This document shows positions 47,256 through 63,470 of a DNA stretch of 64,000 nt, one piece after another. The position numbers and the translations under genes were made by a program. The DNA comes from Neckera pumila (lineage: Eukaryota > Streptophyta > Bryopsida > Hypnales > Neckeraceae), in contig OZ018410.1 in NCBI GenBank assembly GCA_963969595.1, forward strand, positions 26,354,913-26,418,912. The letters are read 5' to 3'. Below the pieces are notes generated by a model that saw nothing but the letters and a program-made list of their open reading frames with translations, was not told the DNA's origin and did not search any database. How positions within the stretch are numbered: position 1 is the stretch's first letter; every line of letters starts with the position of its first letter.

Positions 47256-48694
47256 CCCCAATTAAGTGGCCGAATTGCTAGATGGATACTTTTATTACAA
47301 GAGTATAATTTTTCAATCAATGTTAGACTTGGAAAAGCCCATATTAATGTAGATCACCTTTCTAGAATTAATAAACAAGTTGGCACCAAACCTGTTGATG
47401 ATAATTATCCGGATGCTCAACTTTTTCAAGTAGATGTTATTCCTTTGGAATATGTAGAAATTATGAACTATTTGTCCACAAAAAATTTTCCTTCTGATTT
47501 CACTACTAAACAAAAGACAAAATTAATACAAAGATCTAGACCTTATACCTTATTAGATGAAATACTATTCAAATTGGGTTATGACGGTATTTTACGTAGA
47601 TGTATAAATCCAAGTGAAATAGAAGATGTTTTAAAAGGGTGCCATGAATCCAACTGTAGAGGACATTTTGCGGGGTTTGTTACCGCTAAAAGGCCCTTCA
47701 TTCTAGATATTGGTAGCCATCTTTGTTTAAAGATGCCGCAAAATTTGTTAAAAAATGTGATCCGTGTCAAAGAGTTGGGAAGCCTACTACCACTTCGGCA
47801 ATGCCACTAACCCCTATTTTGGCTCAAACGCCATTCGAAAAATGGGGGATTGACTTTGTTGGACCCATAAAAACCCCTAGTATAAATGGTAGAAAACGAT
47901 ATATCCTTGTAGCAACCAAATATATGACTAAATGGGCGGAAGCTCAAGCTACAAGAACAGATGATGCACAAACGATTGCAAAGTTTTTATATGAAAATAT
48001 AATTACTAGGTTTGGTTGTCCAAGAGAATTGGTAAGCGACCAAGGGATCCATTTTATAAATTCTACCATTGAAAATTTAACCGATAAGTATTTAATCAAA
48101 TATAGAAAGTCTACACCCTATCATCCTAGTGCTAATGGACAAACTGAAAAAATGAATGGGATTTTATACAAAATTATTACTAAAATTGTACAAGGGTCAA
48201 GTACAAACTGGGATGAAAGACTTTTTGATGCTTTATAGGCCTATAGGACTGCCTATAAAGTAACAACAAAACACACCCCTTTTCAATTGGTCTGTGGCCA
48301 AGAGGCTATTTTGCCCATAGAATTAGAACTGTAATCCTTAAGGATAGCCCTTGATCATAAACTTAGTGATAAAGAATCTCTAGAAGAACGCTATGCAATG
48401 CTAAAAAAATTAGATGAAACTCGTGCTCAAACATATTTAAATATGGCTAGCATTCAAAATCGACGAAATTTTTTTTATGATAGCAAGCTAAAACTTAAAT
48501 TAATAAAAACTAATGATTTGGTATTCTTGTTTGATAGTTGTTTTCAAAAGTTCTCAGGCAAATTCCAAATGCGTTGGTTTGGTCCTTATAAAATTCTAAA
48601 AAGTTTTGATAATGGTTCTTTTGAGCTAGAATATTTTGAAGGGAAAGTGCATCTTACCCGTTATAATGGAAATCGATTCAAATTTTATTACTAA
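47256..48694 (+). pseudogene. RNase H tail and integrase
   Basis: The frame continues past the stop with PQLSGRIARW and AHINVDHLSR, then the integrase zinc finger (CHESNCRGHFAG... CDPCQR). A frameshift near 47720 splits the finger. The core has the catalytic triad in GIDFVGP, SDQGIHF and NGQTEKMNG. Stops at 48236 (where a Trp is expected before AYRTAYK) and 48332 interrupt it. The C-terminal part has MRWFGPYKIL and ends at 48692-48694. No chromodomain is present. Confidence 0.85.
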
Positions 48695-52102
<3,408 letters not shown>

Positions 52103-52300
52103 CACTACAAGAAATTGGGAGTATAAATGACTGCGGGAGTCATTTATACCCCTTCAAAATGACTACAATGTGATTGCACTTCTGTAATTGTACCTGCTGG
52201 CCTTCTTTGACAACATCCAAGTCATTTACTAGTTGCAGTCGCGACTAGGGGATGAAGATGCAATGAAATCAGACTTCTTATTCATGTTTTCATCGACGGT
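52103..52300 (+). mobile_element. CACTA-like terminus with subterminal hairpin
   Basis: CACTACAAGAAATTGGGAG at 52103 is a canonical plant CACTA start. It is followed by GTATAAATGACT/AGTCATTTATAC arms (about 52121-52149). TTGCAGTCGCGACTAG follows near 52232. I did not find a convincing matching right end. Confidence 0.45.
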
Positions 52301-52907
52301 TCATTTATTTTCCTACTGTGGAGGTCACAGTCATTTTTTGCAACTGAAATTCACTAATCTGCGATTTGCAAATGATTAATCTGTGACTTACAAATAACTT
52401 TTTTTTCACTGAAGGCGCCTTTGAAGGAATTTGATGTTGCCTTTGTGAATTTTGCTACACTGACGTGTCCACGGTTTAGAACAGGGTTGTCTTGTCTAAC
52501 ATGTTGGCGGGGTTTGGTGTCATGTAGGACGTCTGATGTCGCGTGTCGTACAAGACAAAGTATTAGACGAGCGTCGCATCCCATCGTGTAATTCCATCTT
52601 CAGCAGCTAAATTTTTTTATATCTCACTATAACTACGAATCTAAATTTCAAATACAATATTTATTCATGAAATTGAGACATGATATTAAAATGAAACTTT
52701 AATATGTCAAAATTGTGTATTTTTGATGATTTATTGTAAAGTCAACTAGACGTTTGCTCAATTAGATATTGTGAAGGCTCTACAAGACATTGTGTGACGT
52801 CTAGTTGTCGCACCCGTTGCAATGTTCAAGAAGACAACTTTGTTTAGAAGTGAGTCTTTTTCTAGTTATTTTCTAGTCATACAGTAATTGTATTTAATGA
52901 TTTTCTA

Positions 52908-53665
52908 CACTACTAGAAAATTCAACTTTTTTCTTGATTTGGTTGTATAGATTTTATTCACTTTTCTGTTGATTTAAAGAATAAATTATTGATTTGGATA
53001 GAAATTAGTAGAAAAGTGAACCAAATGAATGATATTTGAATTTCAGATCTACATTTCTTTTAGATTTTAGAATTTCAAATCTATTTTTTTTTAGATTTCA
53101 AAATTTCATATCTACCTTATTCTTAGATTTCAAAAATTCAAATATTGGTATTTAATAGATTTCATTGATTTGGAAAACCTCACAATTTCATAGATTTTAA
53201 AACTTCTTGGATTTTAAATATTTTTTGATTTCTATACATTATAAAAATCTACAAGTTGTAGAAATCTATACTCTACAGAAATCTACAAATCTTTATTCTC
53301 TAGAATTCTACAAATTATAGAAATCTTAGAATTAAATCAAGAAAATTCATTGTATAAGAGTACAACAACTTACAAGTCTTATGTGTTCAACTTCATGATA
53401 TTCTTAACAATTGATATGGGACAATTGATCCAAGATAAATGGGAATGAACTTTAGAAGCAAGTAGGAAACAATTAGAAAACGACTAAAAAACAACTAGTG
53501 TATAACTTGAAAGCGACTAGGACATGACTAGCTTCACAATTAGAAAATTCAGCTTTTTTGTTGATTTGGTTGCATAGATTTTATTCACTTTTCTATTGAT
53601 TTGGAGAGTAATTTGTTGATTTGGATAGAAATCAATACAAAAGTGAACCAAATGAACTACTCACT
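52908..53665 (+). repeat. Direct repeat pair with CACTACTAGAAAATTC end
   Basis: CACTACTAGAAAATTCAAC at 52909 resembles a CACTA end. The following about 115 bp (TTGATTTGGTTGTATAG, AAAGTGAACCAAATGAA) recur at about 53537-53660 in the same orientation with modest divergence. Between them lies text rich in ATTTCAAATCTA-type repeats. Confidence 0.5.
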
Positions 53666-54016
53666 CGAATAACCCCAAGTGGTTCTTCATTTTGACTTTC
53701 ATTAGCAATATCCGATAGTTATAGATTATTGTTTGCAATTATTGATGCTTGCCTAATCAGAGTATGTACTAGGAAATGCTCCAACTTTTGATGCCATACT
53801 TAACAAATTTTACTATGAGAGAGTGCTTACTGGTTATGGCATAGCTCCTAACTAAAATTACTCGTTGCTTTGGACAATTATATATATGTATTTCTACTTG
53901 AAATGATTGCAAAAAATTGGAGTTTCATGACTGTTCATGACTGGCTTAGGAATAAAACTAATGTGATTGGAAATGATTGGAATTGTGCCCGGAATCAGAG
54001 GTGTTCCAATAAGAAT

Positions 54017-54017
54017 T

Positions 54018-54060
<43 letters not shown>

Positions 54061-54146
54061 TTTGTTTGTTTGTTTATTTGTTTATTTGTTTAATTGTTTA
54101 TTTATTTATTTATCTGTTTGTTGTTTGTTTGTTTATTTTGTTCGTC
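54017..54146 (+). repeat. (TTTA)n/(TTTG)n microsatellite
   Basis: About 12 TTTA units, then mixed TTTG and TTTA. It is preceded by GTGCCCGGAATCAGAGGTG, which is also found in similar form before the array at 55554. Confidence 0.9.
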
Positions 54147-55553
54147 TAGATCAATGCTTCAAGTTTAGGACCATGATTGTATACTTGATGGATAATCTAA
54201 CTTTTACTTGTACAAAAGTAGGAGTTACAAGAGCAAAACATTTTGGACTATAAATTATGACAAAGAAGACACTATGAGTTAATATTCCAGAGATAAATGT
54301 TAAATTTTCCCACCCTCCCTCCCTCAGAGATTTTGATGGGATTCTAAGAATCTGTATAGATTGAAAAAGCCTGTGCAAACTTGTAAGCTTTAATGCTTGG
54401 TATGCCACCATTCTCTTTGCCAAATTAGCTCATTTAGGAGTGGTTTAATGAACAAATTGGATTGTTCAGTAGACAGTTCACCTTCATTAAGTTAACTGGC
54501 GCTTGATACATTTAATGTGATAAAGCCTGATTACAAAAAATTACAAACTTAGGAGGCATACATGAGCCGTTCAGACTTAATTAAGGATTATTGATCCTAA
54601 ATCTGAACCGTAGATCTATTACACATCAAGTGGCTCTTGATCAAGGTGTACTGGCCTTCCAGCCTTACATTCTATTTAGTCAATATAGACAGGGAGATAG
54701 TATTGCTCGTTTGATTGTAAGTTTCTTAGACTGAGCAAGACTTCAAAAATTCTTTGTGGTGGATAACTAGCTTGCACTGTTTTTTCTTGTTACTCCCAAG
54801 TTGCTTAGTAGCACTTTGCTGCATACTGTTACACATCTTTTGGGAGACATTGGGAGCACTGGAATTGTTACCATGGCTACTTCTTTGTCACAACGTCCAA
54901 CTTATGGCCAGGTTAACAAAAGAGCTTGTTGAGTCTTGATAAATATTTGAGATATGTATGTTTTTATGTTTCCTAGTGAAGGTTATGACACGCGATGTGG
55001 GCTGCAGACACCTTGCATACGGTCACTAACCTCATACTGTGATGCTGGTTTCCATGGGTGTAGGTGAGGTCTACATCCTCTAGGAGCTATTGGCAAACAA
55101 GCTTCATAATATTCCTCAACCAAACCTCTCATGTTAATGCATTTTATTTTGTGCATTTAGCTTTAGCACTCCATAGATTGCTAGAGTAGGGATGGTACTG
55201 TGCATTGGCAAATTTCGGTTTTCACTAAACCTTATCAATGTGATATGGTGCTCTGAATGGAAAGAGTAAGGATTTTACTTTCATGAAGTTATACCGATTC
55301 TTGCAATAGAAGGGTTTATGTATGAGATCAAGGATATAATTGGAGTTATTTGTTGCCATTTGTTGCTATAAGTGTGCTTGCAAGTAAGCCTAAAGTGGAC
55401 TTAGTTGTATAGCTAGCTTAGTTTCACAGCAAGCTCAGTTTCACAGTAAGCTTAGCTTTACAGCAAGCTTTGATTTAATCATAGTGTCAGACTCAAAAAG
55501 CATAGAGTTGATCAGATTAGTGCCCGATCCAGGGATGTTCCAGCAAAATTTTA
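54147..55553. other. Intergenic, nothing identified
   Basis: A little less AT-rich than average, with short ORFs (54754-54939 +, 54423-54151 -) lacking motifs. Near 55400-55465 there is a short tandem AGCTTAGTTTCACAGCAAGC repeat (three units). Confidence 0.35.
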
Positions 55554-56182
<629 letters not shown>

Positions 56183-56206
56183 AATGGTAGACATTTAATT
56201 CAATTT

Positions 56207-56236
56207 TTAAATACAATAATACATTATTGTATTTAA
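56207..56236. repeat. 14-bp-arm palindrome
   Basis: TTAAATACAATAAT and ATTATTGTATTTAA separated by AC, directly after the microsatellite. Confidence 0.85.
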
Positions 56237-56376
56237 AATAATTATATTTTTACATAAAAAGCTATGTGGAGCAGTTTTCCAATATCCTATGGTTTTTATA
56301 AATCAATTCATGCAATTTTTTAAGTGGGGCTATTTTACATATAAACTTTAAGTGTCCAATTGACACATGATATTAT

Positions 56377-57315
56377 TTAACCTCTAAAGACCAATTGCCC
56401 ATTGAATGAACAATTGAAAATCCGGGTAGGATCTAAGAAGTCAATTTGGGTTGGTTGTTCACAATATTTTGACACAAGGTGTAAACATGTATCCCTTTAG
56501 TAATTTTCCCTAATTGAGTATCCGAAACAAAAGTTATGTTGCCTTAAATTTTTTTGGCAACGTGGGCAATTTGGGCATCTTTTCGATACCTTTTTCAAAA
56601 ATGTTCATCAACTTTTGAAATTTGGCATGTATATAACTTATAAAATATAGAATACAATCATAAAAAGAAATTAGTTCTTAAATGATAAACTAAGAGGAGT
56701 CAAACTTTATTAGCTATGTTGGGATGGCTTCAAGAGTAAACATTTTTTTTACTTCAAGCCCTATTATCTTGCAGTATGTAAAGTCAAAATTAATGAAAAT
56801 TTTCCCACATATCGTATTCCAAATTTCTGTCTCTAATTTTCATTGTTTGGATTTCAAATGAAAATTTCTACATTGTATAAGAAATCATCAAAAAATGACT
56901 AGTATATTGCCGAAATGCAATTAACTTCCTTACATTGCAGGTTGATTTAGAGTAAGCTATATTCTATATTGGCTTCTAAAATTTTTCATAAGTAAACCTA
57001 ATGATATATACCTATGAATGGCCAAAGTCTTTATCTTTGTGTAGAGCAAAATATTTATCCTAGAAGGACTTGAAGTCTATTGGCAATATTTTGCAAGAAC
57101 AATAAAAAAAAAAATCTCACTTCAAATGTCATAATCTTTCAATCCATGTGGTCAAATGAGCTGAAATTTTCTCTATGCATTGCCTTGTTCAACACATTTT
57201 TGTATGGTTGAAATTCAAAAAAATTAATTCATTTTTTAATTTTGAACAATTTATCAAAAATGGGCAATTTTAGACTTTTACACTTCTAAAACACCCTCTG
57301 GCTTTTAAGTGTTAA
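56377..57315 (-). mobile_element. TTAA/CCCCT family copy, reversed and diverged
   Basis: TTAA at 56377-56380 and 57312-57315, length 939 bp as in other copies. Left end CCTCTAAAGACCAATTGCCC and right end CTCTGGCTTTTAAGTG are decayed TIRs. The interior matches loosely (GTATCCGAAACAAAAGTTATG, CTTTCAATCCATGTGGTCAAA), so this is an old or divergent copy. Confidence 0.6.
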
Positions 57316-59614
57316 TAGCAAATTTACCATTGAATACTTCAAATCCCCATTGAAACTATCCCGTGATCATCTCATTCAATATGAGTGTTTTGCTTCAAAG
57401 AATGAAGTTAAACAAACTATAACTCTATCCTTATATTGTATAGTGATTAGTTTGCTGAATCCACAAAGGCAATTAGGTAAACTTCCCCATTTGTGCAATG
57501 TGACATTTTCTACCACTTATGGTCAATCCCTTACGTTTACACTTAAGGTTTTTGATATATACACTACTAGTACCGTGGTGCAATTTCAATCAACCACCCT
57601 TCACTATAGATATTTTTGATTATGTCTATTTGATCATCTAGATGAAATTATCTATCCACATCTATACTCATTGTACTATGAAAAATTTGCACAAACTCTA
57701 ATTATTAAGGCTAATTTATTGATGAAAATTCCTACTACATGATGTTTTTCTGTCCTTAATTTATATATAATAGAGTATGTAGCATTTCATGGACCCTATA
57801 GTAGCCCTATGTATTATATAAAAATTTTGTACTTTGAATTAAATGGACTCTATCTTTTAACTTACATAGTTTTCAAAAAACCCAACAGTGATCTCCCCGG
57901 ACTCATTTTGTTAAATATCTTCCATACATTTATATATTAGTCTAGTGGAAGATCCTAGGATGACTTTAAGCAAGACCTATATTGTTTATTGCATTTTATA
58001 ACAATAGTCATGCTTTTTTATGGAAACCTTTCTAATGAAAGAATTTTTTTTTTAAATTTTTATAAATTTGAATGTACACACCATTAAGATAAAAGAATCC
58101 ACCAAAGAAAAAGGCTAGGAGAACTAGAATAGTGCAAAATCTCAAGAAAATAGATACTTTGAAGTTTCAATTATTTAAAAATAGAAATAAAATTAAATAA
58201 AGAAAGAAATCAATGATTATTTATAACAACTCTATATAGATGCACATTCACCAAAAGAAAGACCAAAATAATTTTCTTACATGTTTCAAAATGCAAGCTA
58301 CAAGAAGCTTATTTAAAAGACTTCCTCAACACACCACATAGAATAAATATTTTTAATTGGTTTGGACAATAGGTGTAAGTCTACTAGAAGACAATGTTCT
58401 CCAAATTCCCACTTGAAATTTATTTTCTTCAGTATTAAATAGTAGCAAAAACCCCAAATTGGCAAGTGTGGCATAAAAGTGAGTACTATTTGTGGATGAC
58501 CAATAATACATTTTTGGAAAGTCTAAAAAAAAGAATTAGCTATATAATAGTCATTTGTACCTTTTTTTTAAGCCTTGAATTATTTATAGCCAAAATCTAA
58601 AGTTAAGGCCAAGAATGCCTAAGTCTTTTTTTAAGCCCTAAATTGTACAAGATGCTTTACATTTTCACAATTTGTGTGAATTTTTTTAAATTATAATCAT
58701 ACAAATTCAAACTACACATATTAGAGAGCATGGTAAAAAAAACCTACAGCAATATCACTTATAGAGTGAATGATTATAATGTTCCACCATAAGATTGTTC
58801 AAATTGCGAAATTCTTTTCAATTCTCTCTATCCTGGCTTTTCACAAGTCAAATCTAAAAACATAGCCCTGAAAAAAGGATGAAGTTATGTGGCTAACATA
58901 CGTAAGCCTACTCAATTTATGGCTTCTCAAAAGCTACTTTACAATGGCTGTAAATGAATTGCTACTGTGATTTCTTCTTGAAGATCTACTATATTTTGAT
59001 TCCCTATATTGCAATGGACACCCTTGCACACAAACCAAAATAGAAAAAACATCATCAATCATTTTCAATATCTAATTTGTGATGCTAAAACGTAACTTTA
59101 AAAATAATTCTCCAAAATATGAACTATTAAAAATAACAGTTTGGTTAGTGTTCATTGAACTTCAAAGTATTGACGACACTCTGGAATTTAGGGTTCATTG
59201 GACAAATTGACAATGATAAATGAAATAAGATAAACAATCTCCGTGTGTAAGTGATTACTTCATAAAATGTAGTAGATAAACCAGAAATATATAGTGGTAC
59301 GGCATGGCATACAAACTATCATGTATCAATTTAGTGGTTTAGATTTTGGGAAGACAATTGACAAGGTACCAAAAAAATTTGAATATAGAGACAATAACAC
59401 TTTGATTATTTTTTTATAATAAGAGAAAAAAAAAAAAAAAAGGGGGAAGTTCAAAGTTCTTCAACTATCCCTATTCCATTATCTTGGAGAAGATGTGCAT
59501 GTCTAACTATAATTTATTGTTGCAGGTCGTTCAATTTCTCATGCTTAATACTGAGTATGCGCTGGAATGCAAATAGTGAATGCCATGAGTACAAATTCAT
59601 CAAATGGGTATTCA
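57316..59614. other. AT-rich intergenic
   Basis: An 89-codon ORF (57350-57619 +) has no features. GGAGAACTAGAATAGTGCAAAATCTCAAG near 58118 resembles 9009-9040, so remnants of the TTGCAAGAA family may be here. Nothing else identified. Confidence 0.35.
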
Positions 59615-61360
59615 GTTTTGACATAATTGAATATAGGAGGGAGGAAAATGGCATTAGAACTCCCCCTCCCATTTAGGCAACTTCCCCCAAAAATTATGCC
59701 ACCATGATATGTTTTAAGAAGTGGAATTAAAAATGAGGTTCAAGGTTCTCATGGAGTATAATGTATGGATCCCTTTGTTGTTTTACAGAAAAAAAATGAA
59801 CCTTTACTAACCTTGTTGGTCAAGTTCATATTATCCCGTTCATGTCAAAATTAAATACAGGAGGTAGGGCATTGGCATTAAAACTCCTCCCATTTTGGCA
59901 ACTTCCCACAAAAATTATTCCACCATGATATACTTTAGGAAGTGGATTTTAAAATGAGGTTCAAGATTCTCATGGAGTATATGTATGGGATCCCTTCGTT
60001 GTTTTACAAAAAGAATTAACCTCCATTAATCTTATTGGTCAAGTTCCAATTACGGATGGATGCAAGCTTTGGTGTCTCACTATTGTCACTAGTTGATTCC
60101 ATAATCAACCATCTAAAGAGTGCTTCTATAACCATCATAAGTGGTTGAGCCTTCATAAGTGTTTTCCTTTTTTGTTTAAAATTATGCCCACTTAGAGCTT
60201 CAAATATACTATGCAATGAAAGAATTTTTTTTAAAAATAAACAAATCTATAAGAAAATGACTTCCAAAGACTGTGTACCAAATTTTCACTCTATAATAGT
60301 CCATAACGATATGAAATACAATGATGTTGGCACCAAAGATTTCATTTTTAAATAAAGAATGTTTTCTAATATTAGTCACTATAAATCATTTCTATGTATT
60401 TATGTTTTAGAAAAAGGCCATATATATAAAAATTACTTGTTGTAACAATTTGTACATTTATCTTTAAAAATCTATAAATAAATATTGATGGACATTGGTT
60501 GCCAAAAAAATTACAAAGATGTCTTTTTAATCAAGTTATTATGTATTTTATCCAAATAGCATAAGCAACTACAATACTTTGTGTGATATTATTACACAAA
60601 AGTCACTTTGGAAGACATACCCCTCCCTAAAATCAACCGTGGGACACGTTTATTGAAACACCAAACATGCATCCACAATTACCTCGTTCATGTCAAATTA
60701 AATAGAAGGAGGGCATTGGCATTAGAACTTCCCTTCCCATTTAGGCAACTTCATACAAAAATGATGCCACCATGATATGCTCTAGGAAATGGAGTTAAAA
60801 ATGAGGTTTGAGGTTTTTATGGAAGGTAATGTATGAGCCTCCTTCCTTGTTTTAAGAAAAAAAATAACCTCTACTAATCTTATTGGTCAAATTCATATTA
60901 CCCCGGTAATGTCAAAATTAAATAGAGGAGGGAGAGCATTGGCATTAGAACTCCCCTTCCCATTTAGGAAACTTCACAAAAAAATGATGCCACCATAATA
61001 TGCTTTAGGAAATGGAGTTAAAAATGAAGTTCGAGGTTCTCATGGAAGGTAATGTATGAGACCCCTTCCTTGTTCTAAGAAAAAAATAACCTCTATTAAT
61101 CTTATTGGTCAAATTCATATTACCCCGTTCATGTCAAAATTAAATGGAGGAGGGAGGGCATTGGCATTAGAACTCTCCTTCCCATTTAGGCAACTTCCCA
61201 CAAAAATGATGCCACCATGATATGCTCCAGGAAGTGGAATTAAAAATGAGGTTTGAAGATTTCATGGAAAGTAATCTATAAGACCCCTTCCTTGTTTTAG
61301 AAAATAAATAACCTCCACTAATCTTGTTGGTAAAGTTCATATTACCCCGTTCATGTGCTA
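59615..61360 (+). repeat. Tandem array, five units of about 220 bp
   Basis: Units start near 59615, 59844, 60691, 60911 and 61133. Landmarks in each: GGCATTAGAACTCC, CCCATTTAGGCAACTTC, GCCACCATGATATG, ATGAGGTTC and CTTATTGGTCAA. The second unit is split by an insertion at 60054-60675. Non-coding; the minus ORF over 61167-61442 is not supported. Confidence 0.85.
60054..60675. mobile_element. TIR transposon inserted in the 220-bp array
   Basis: CAATTAC at 60047-60053 and 60676-60682 is a direct duplication around the insert. The ends are inverted: GGATGGATGCAAGCTTTGG on the left, CCAAACATGCATCCA on the right. Array unit 2 resumes exactly after it (CTCGTTCATGTC). A 7- or 8-bp duplication suggests hAT or a similar superfamily; no transposase is inside. 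Confidence 0.7.
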
Positions 61361-61635
61361 CAAGGACATTACTTAGAAAATTATATAAAATACATAGAAT
61401 ATGAGATCTATTCAAAAAACAAAAAATCAAATACAAGCGCATATTTGAATAGTTCAGGTCTTACTTATACAACCTTTTATATATTATAACATTTAGAAAC
61501 AGAAATCAAAATCAAAAGGCAATATACAAATGTAGGTGACCTTCCAATTTTTAAAAATGAAAAGGTTCAATACATTATTTTAAGAATGGCACACAACTAT
61601 ATTGTTTCTTGTCACAACTACAATGTATGAGTGTA

Positions 61636-61671
61636 GGTTTAGGATTTAGGGTTTAGGGATTAGGTTTTGGG
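61636..61671 (+). repeat. Interstitial telomere-like heptamers
   Basis: GGTTTAGGATTTAGGG followed by TTTAGGGATTAGG is a degenerate run of about five TTTAGGG units, the Arabidopsis-type plant telomere repeat. Short enough to be chance or promoter-type telo-box sequence. Confidence 0.6.
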
Positions 61672-61849
61672 AGGACCTTAGACCCGCATACTATGTATTA
61701 TAAGTCACATTTGAAGCAATATTCTTGAATTATGAGTTCACAATGATCATTTAATGCAAGATCCCTTTACACAATTTTGGGAAAAGTAAAATCCAACCTA
61801 AATCAGATCTGTAGATGCTGCAGCTATTCCTTCATTACTACCTGGCTTG

Positions 61850-62714
61850 CTCGATGAAGGTAACTTTGGATACTGGGCGACCGTGGGTGGTGCAACTGAA
61901 CAACAATTAATGGATGGCAAGGAACTTTTGCTGCTATATAGGTGACTACTGGTTTGGGGTGACCTCGGGTACAAGAAGGGGTCAGCCATTACTGATATGT
62001 GGTTTGTACTGTGCGAGAGCGACCGCGGGTCAGGTGTGACTATAGGTCTAAAGAAAATGCGAGTCAAGGAAGTAGTTGGCCTTTCTCTGGTTTCCAAAAC
62101 GAGTGTTGTTTGAGAGTGACCGTGGGTCTGATGCGACCTTGGGTCTGAGGAAAATGCGGATCAAGGAAGTGGTCAGCTTTTCTCTGGTTTCCAAAAATTG
62201 GTATTGTTTGAGAGCAACCGCGGGTCTGGTGCAACCTTGGGTCTAAGGGGAATGCGGGTCTAAGGAGAATGCAGGTTTGGTGTGACCTTGGGTCTGAGAA
62301 GAATGCGGGTAAAAAAAGTGGTTGGCCTTTCTGTGGTTTCCAAAAATTGTTGTTGTTTAGGAGCGATTGCAGGTTTGAGGAGAACACGGGTTGGTGCGAC
62401 CTTGGCTCTAAGGAGAATGCGGGTCAAGGAAGTGGTCAGCCTTTCTTTGGTTTCCAAAAATTGTTGCTACTTTTGGGGTGACTTCAAGTCGAGGGCGAGT
62501 GCGGTTAGTTGGGCGACCACAGATGGTGCAACTAGACAACAATTCAGGATGGCAAGAAATTCATGCTTCTCCGTAGGCGACTACGGATCTAGTGTGACCT
62601 CGGGTCTAAGGAGAACGCAGGTCAAGGAAGTGATTGGCCTTCTCTGGTTTCCAAAAATTGGTGTAGTTTAGGAGCGACTGTAGGTCTAAGGAAAATGCGG
62701 GTTTGAGGAGAGGG
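61850..62714 (+). repeat. Degenerate tandem repeat block, part 1
   Basis: Variable units built from GGTCTGAGGAGAATGCGGG, TCAAGGAAGTGGTCAGCC, TTTCTCTGGTTTCC and GGAGCGACCGCGGGTC, roughly 90-110 bp per full cycle. It is open in several frames on both strands because of the repeat, so the ORFs of 65-129 codons there are not supported as genes. Confidence 0.75.
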
Positions 62715-63470
62715 CAATTGCAAGGTAGGGTGTACCAAAATTGACGAAATTACAATAATAAAAGTCCATTTCAATTTTTGCATATGACCTCTAAATTTGT
62801 TCATTTTTTTCTATAATTTCTTTGGATTGTGGTAAAGCAAAAGATGAAGAAATTTCATTGAAACTTCTTTTGTATATTTATTGAAAAAACTTCAAAGGTG
62901 ACACTAAATTTTGATTTATTTCAATAAATTGTAGAATTGATTATAATGAAAATTAACTCTATTGAAAGTTACGACTTGCTTAGAAATACTTATTACAATA
63001 TTTTGATAAGATAGATTTGTGTAAAGTTGATTTAACTATGTCTAACTTATTTCATAAAATCATTACTATTTCTGCTGAAATAATGATGTGCAAAAGTCCT
63101 TTCTTCAAAAAATAAAACATAAACTCTATTAATATATAAAACAATTCCATTTACAACAACATATGTTTTATAATCTTCAAACATCAAAAAGATATTTTTA
63201 TGTTCTTGAATGAATTCAAGAGTCAATTTGTAAAAACTAATGGATTGTGACAGTCCTCAAAATGAAGACTAAATAGTCCATAACATTGAAAATACTAAAA
63301 ATTTATTTAAGTCACCTATAGAGTGTTGTAATACATTAAATATACAACATATAAATGAGCCCTTTTAATTACAATCATACCATATGTTTTTTTAATCTTA
63401 AAAAATGAATATGAAATTAAAAAAATATGGATTGTGACAAAAAAATTTGGGTCACCCTAGCTTGCAATTG
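62715..63470. mobile_element. TIR element splitting the repeat block (756 bp)
   Basis: CAATTGCAAGGTAGGGTG at 62715 is matched by CACCCTAGCTTGCAATTG ending 63470, an 18-bp TIR with one mismatch. The AT-rich, non-coding interior contrasts with the repeat block, which resumes immediately (GAGAATGCAAGAAGTGG). No unambiguous target duplication. Confidence 0.65.

Noticed and set aside
43702..48334. Reassigned TAA/TAG codons (read as Gln) to explain the many stops in the retrotransposon
   Set aside because: The pectate lyase ends normally at TAG, several stops sit where Trp rather than Gln is expected, and frameshifts are also present; decay explains all of it.
59615..61360. CRISPR-like regular repeats
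   Set aside because: Units are about 220 bp, contiguous and diverged, without short repeats and unique spacers; the window is eukaryotic.
62064..62671. ORFs of 99-129 codons on both strands with repeated FWKPEKGQ / MRVKEVVGLSL text
   Set aside because: Frames stay open on both strands because of the repeat structure; no start context or domain.
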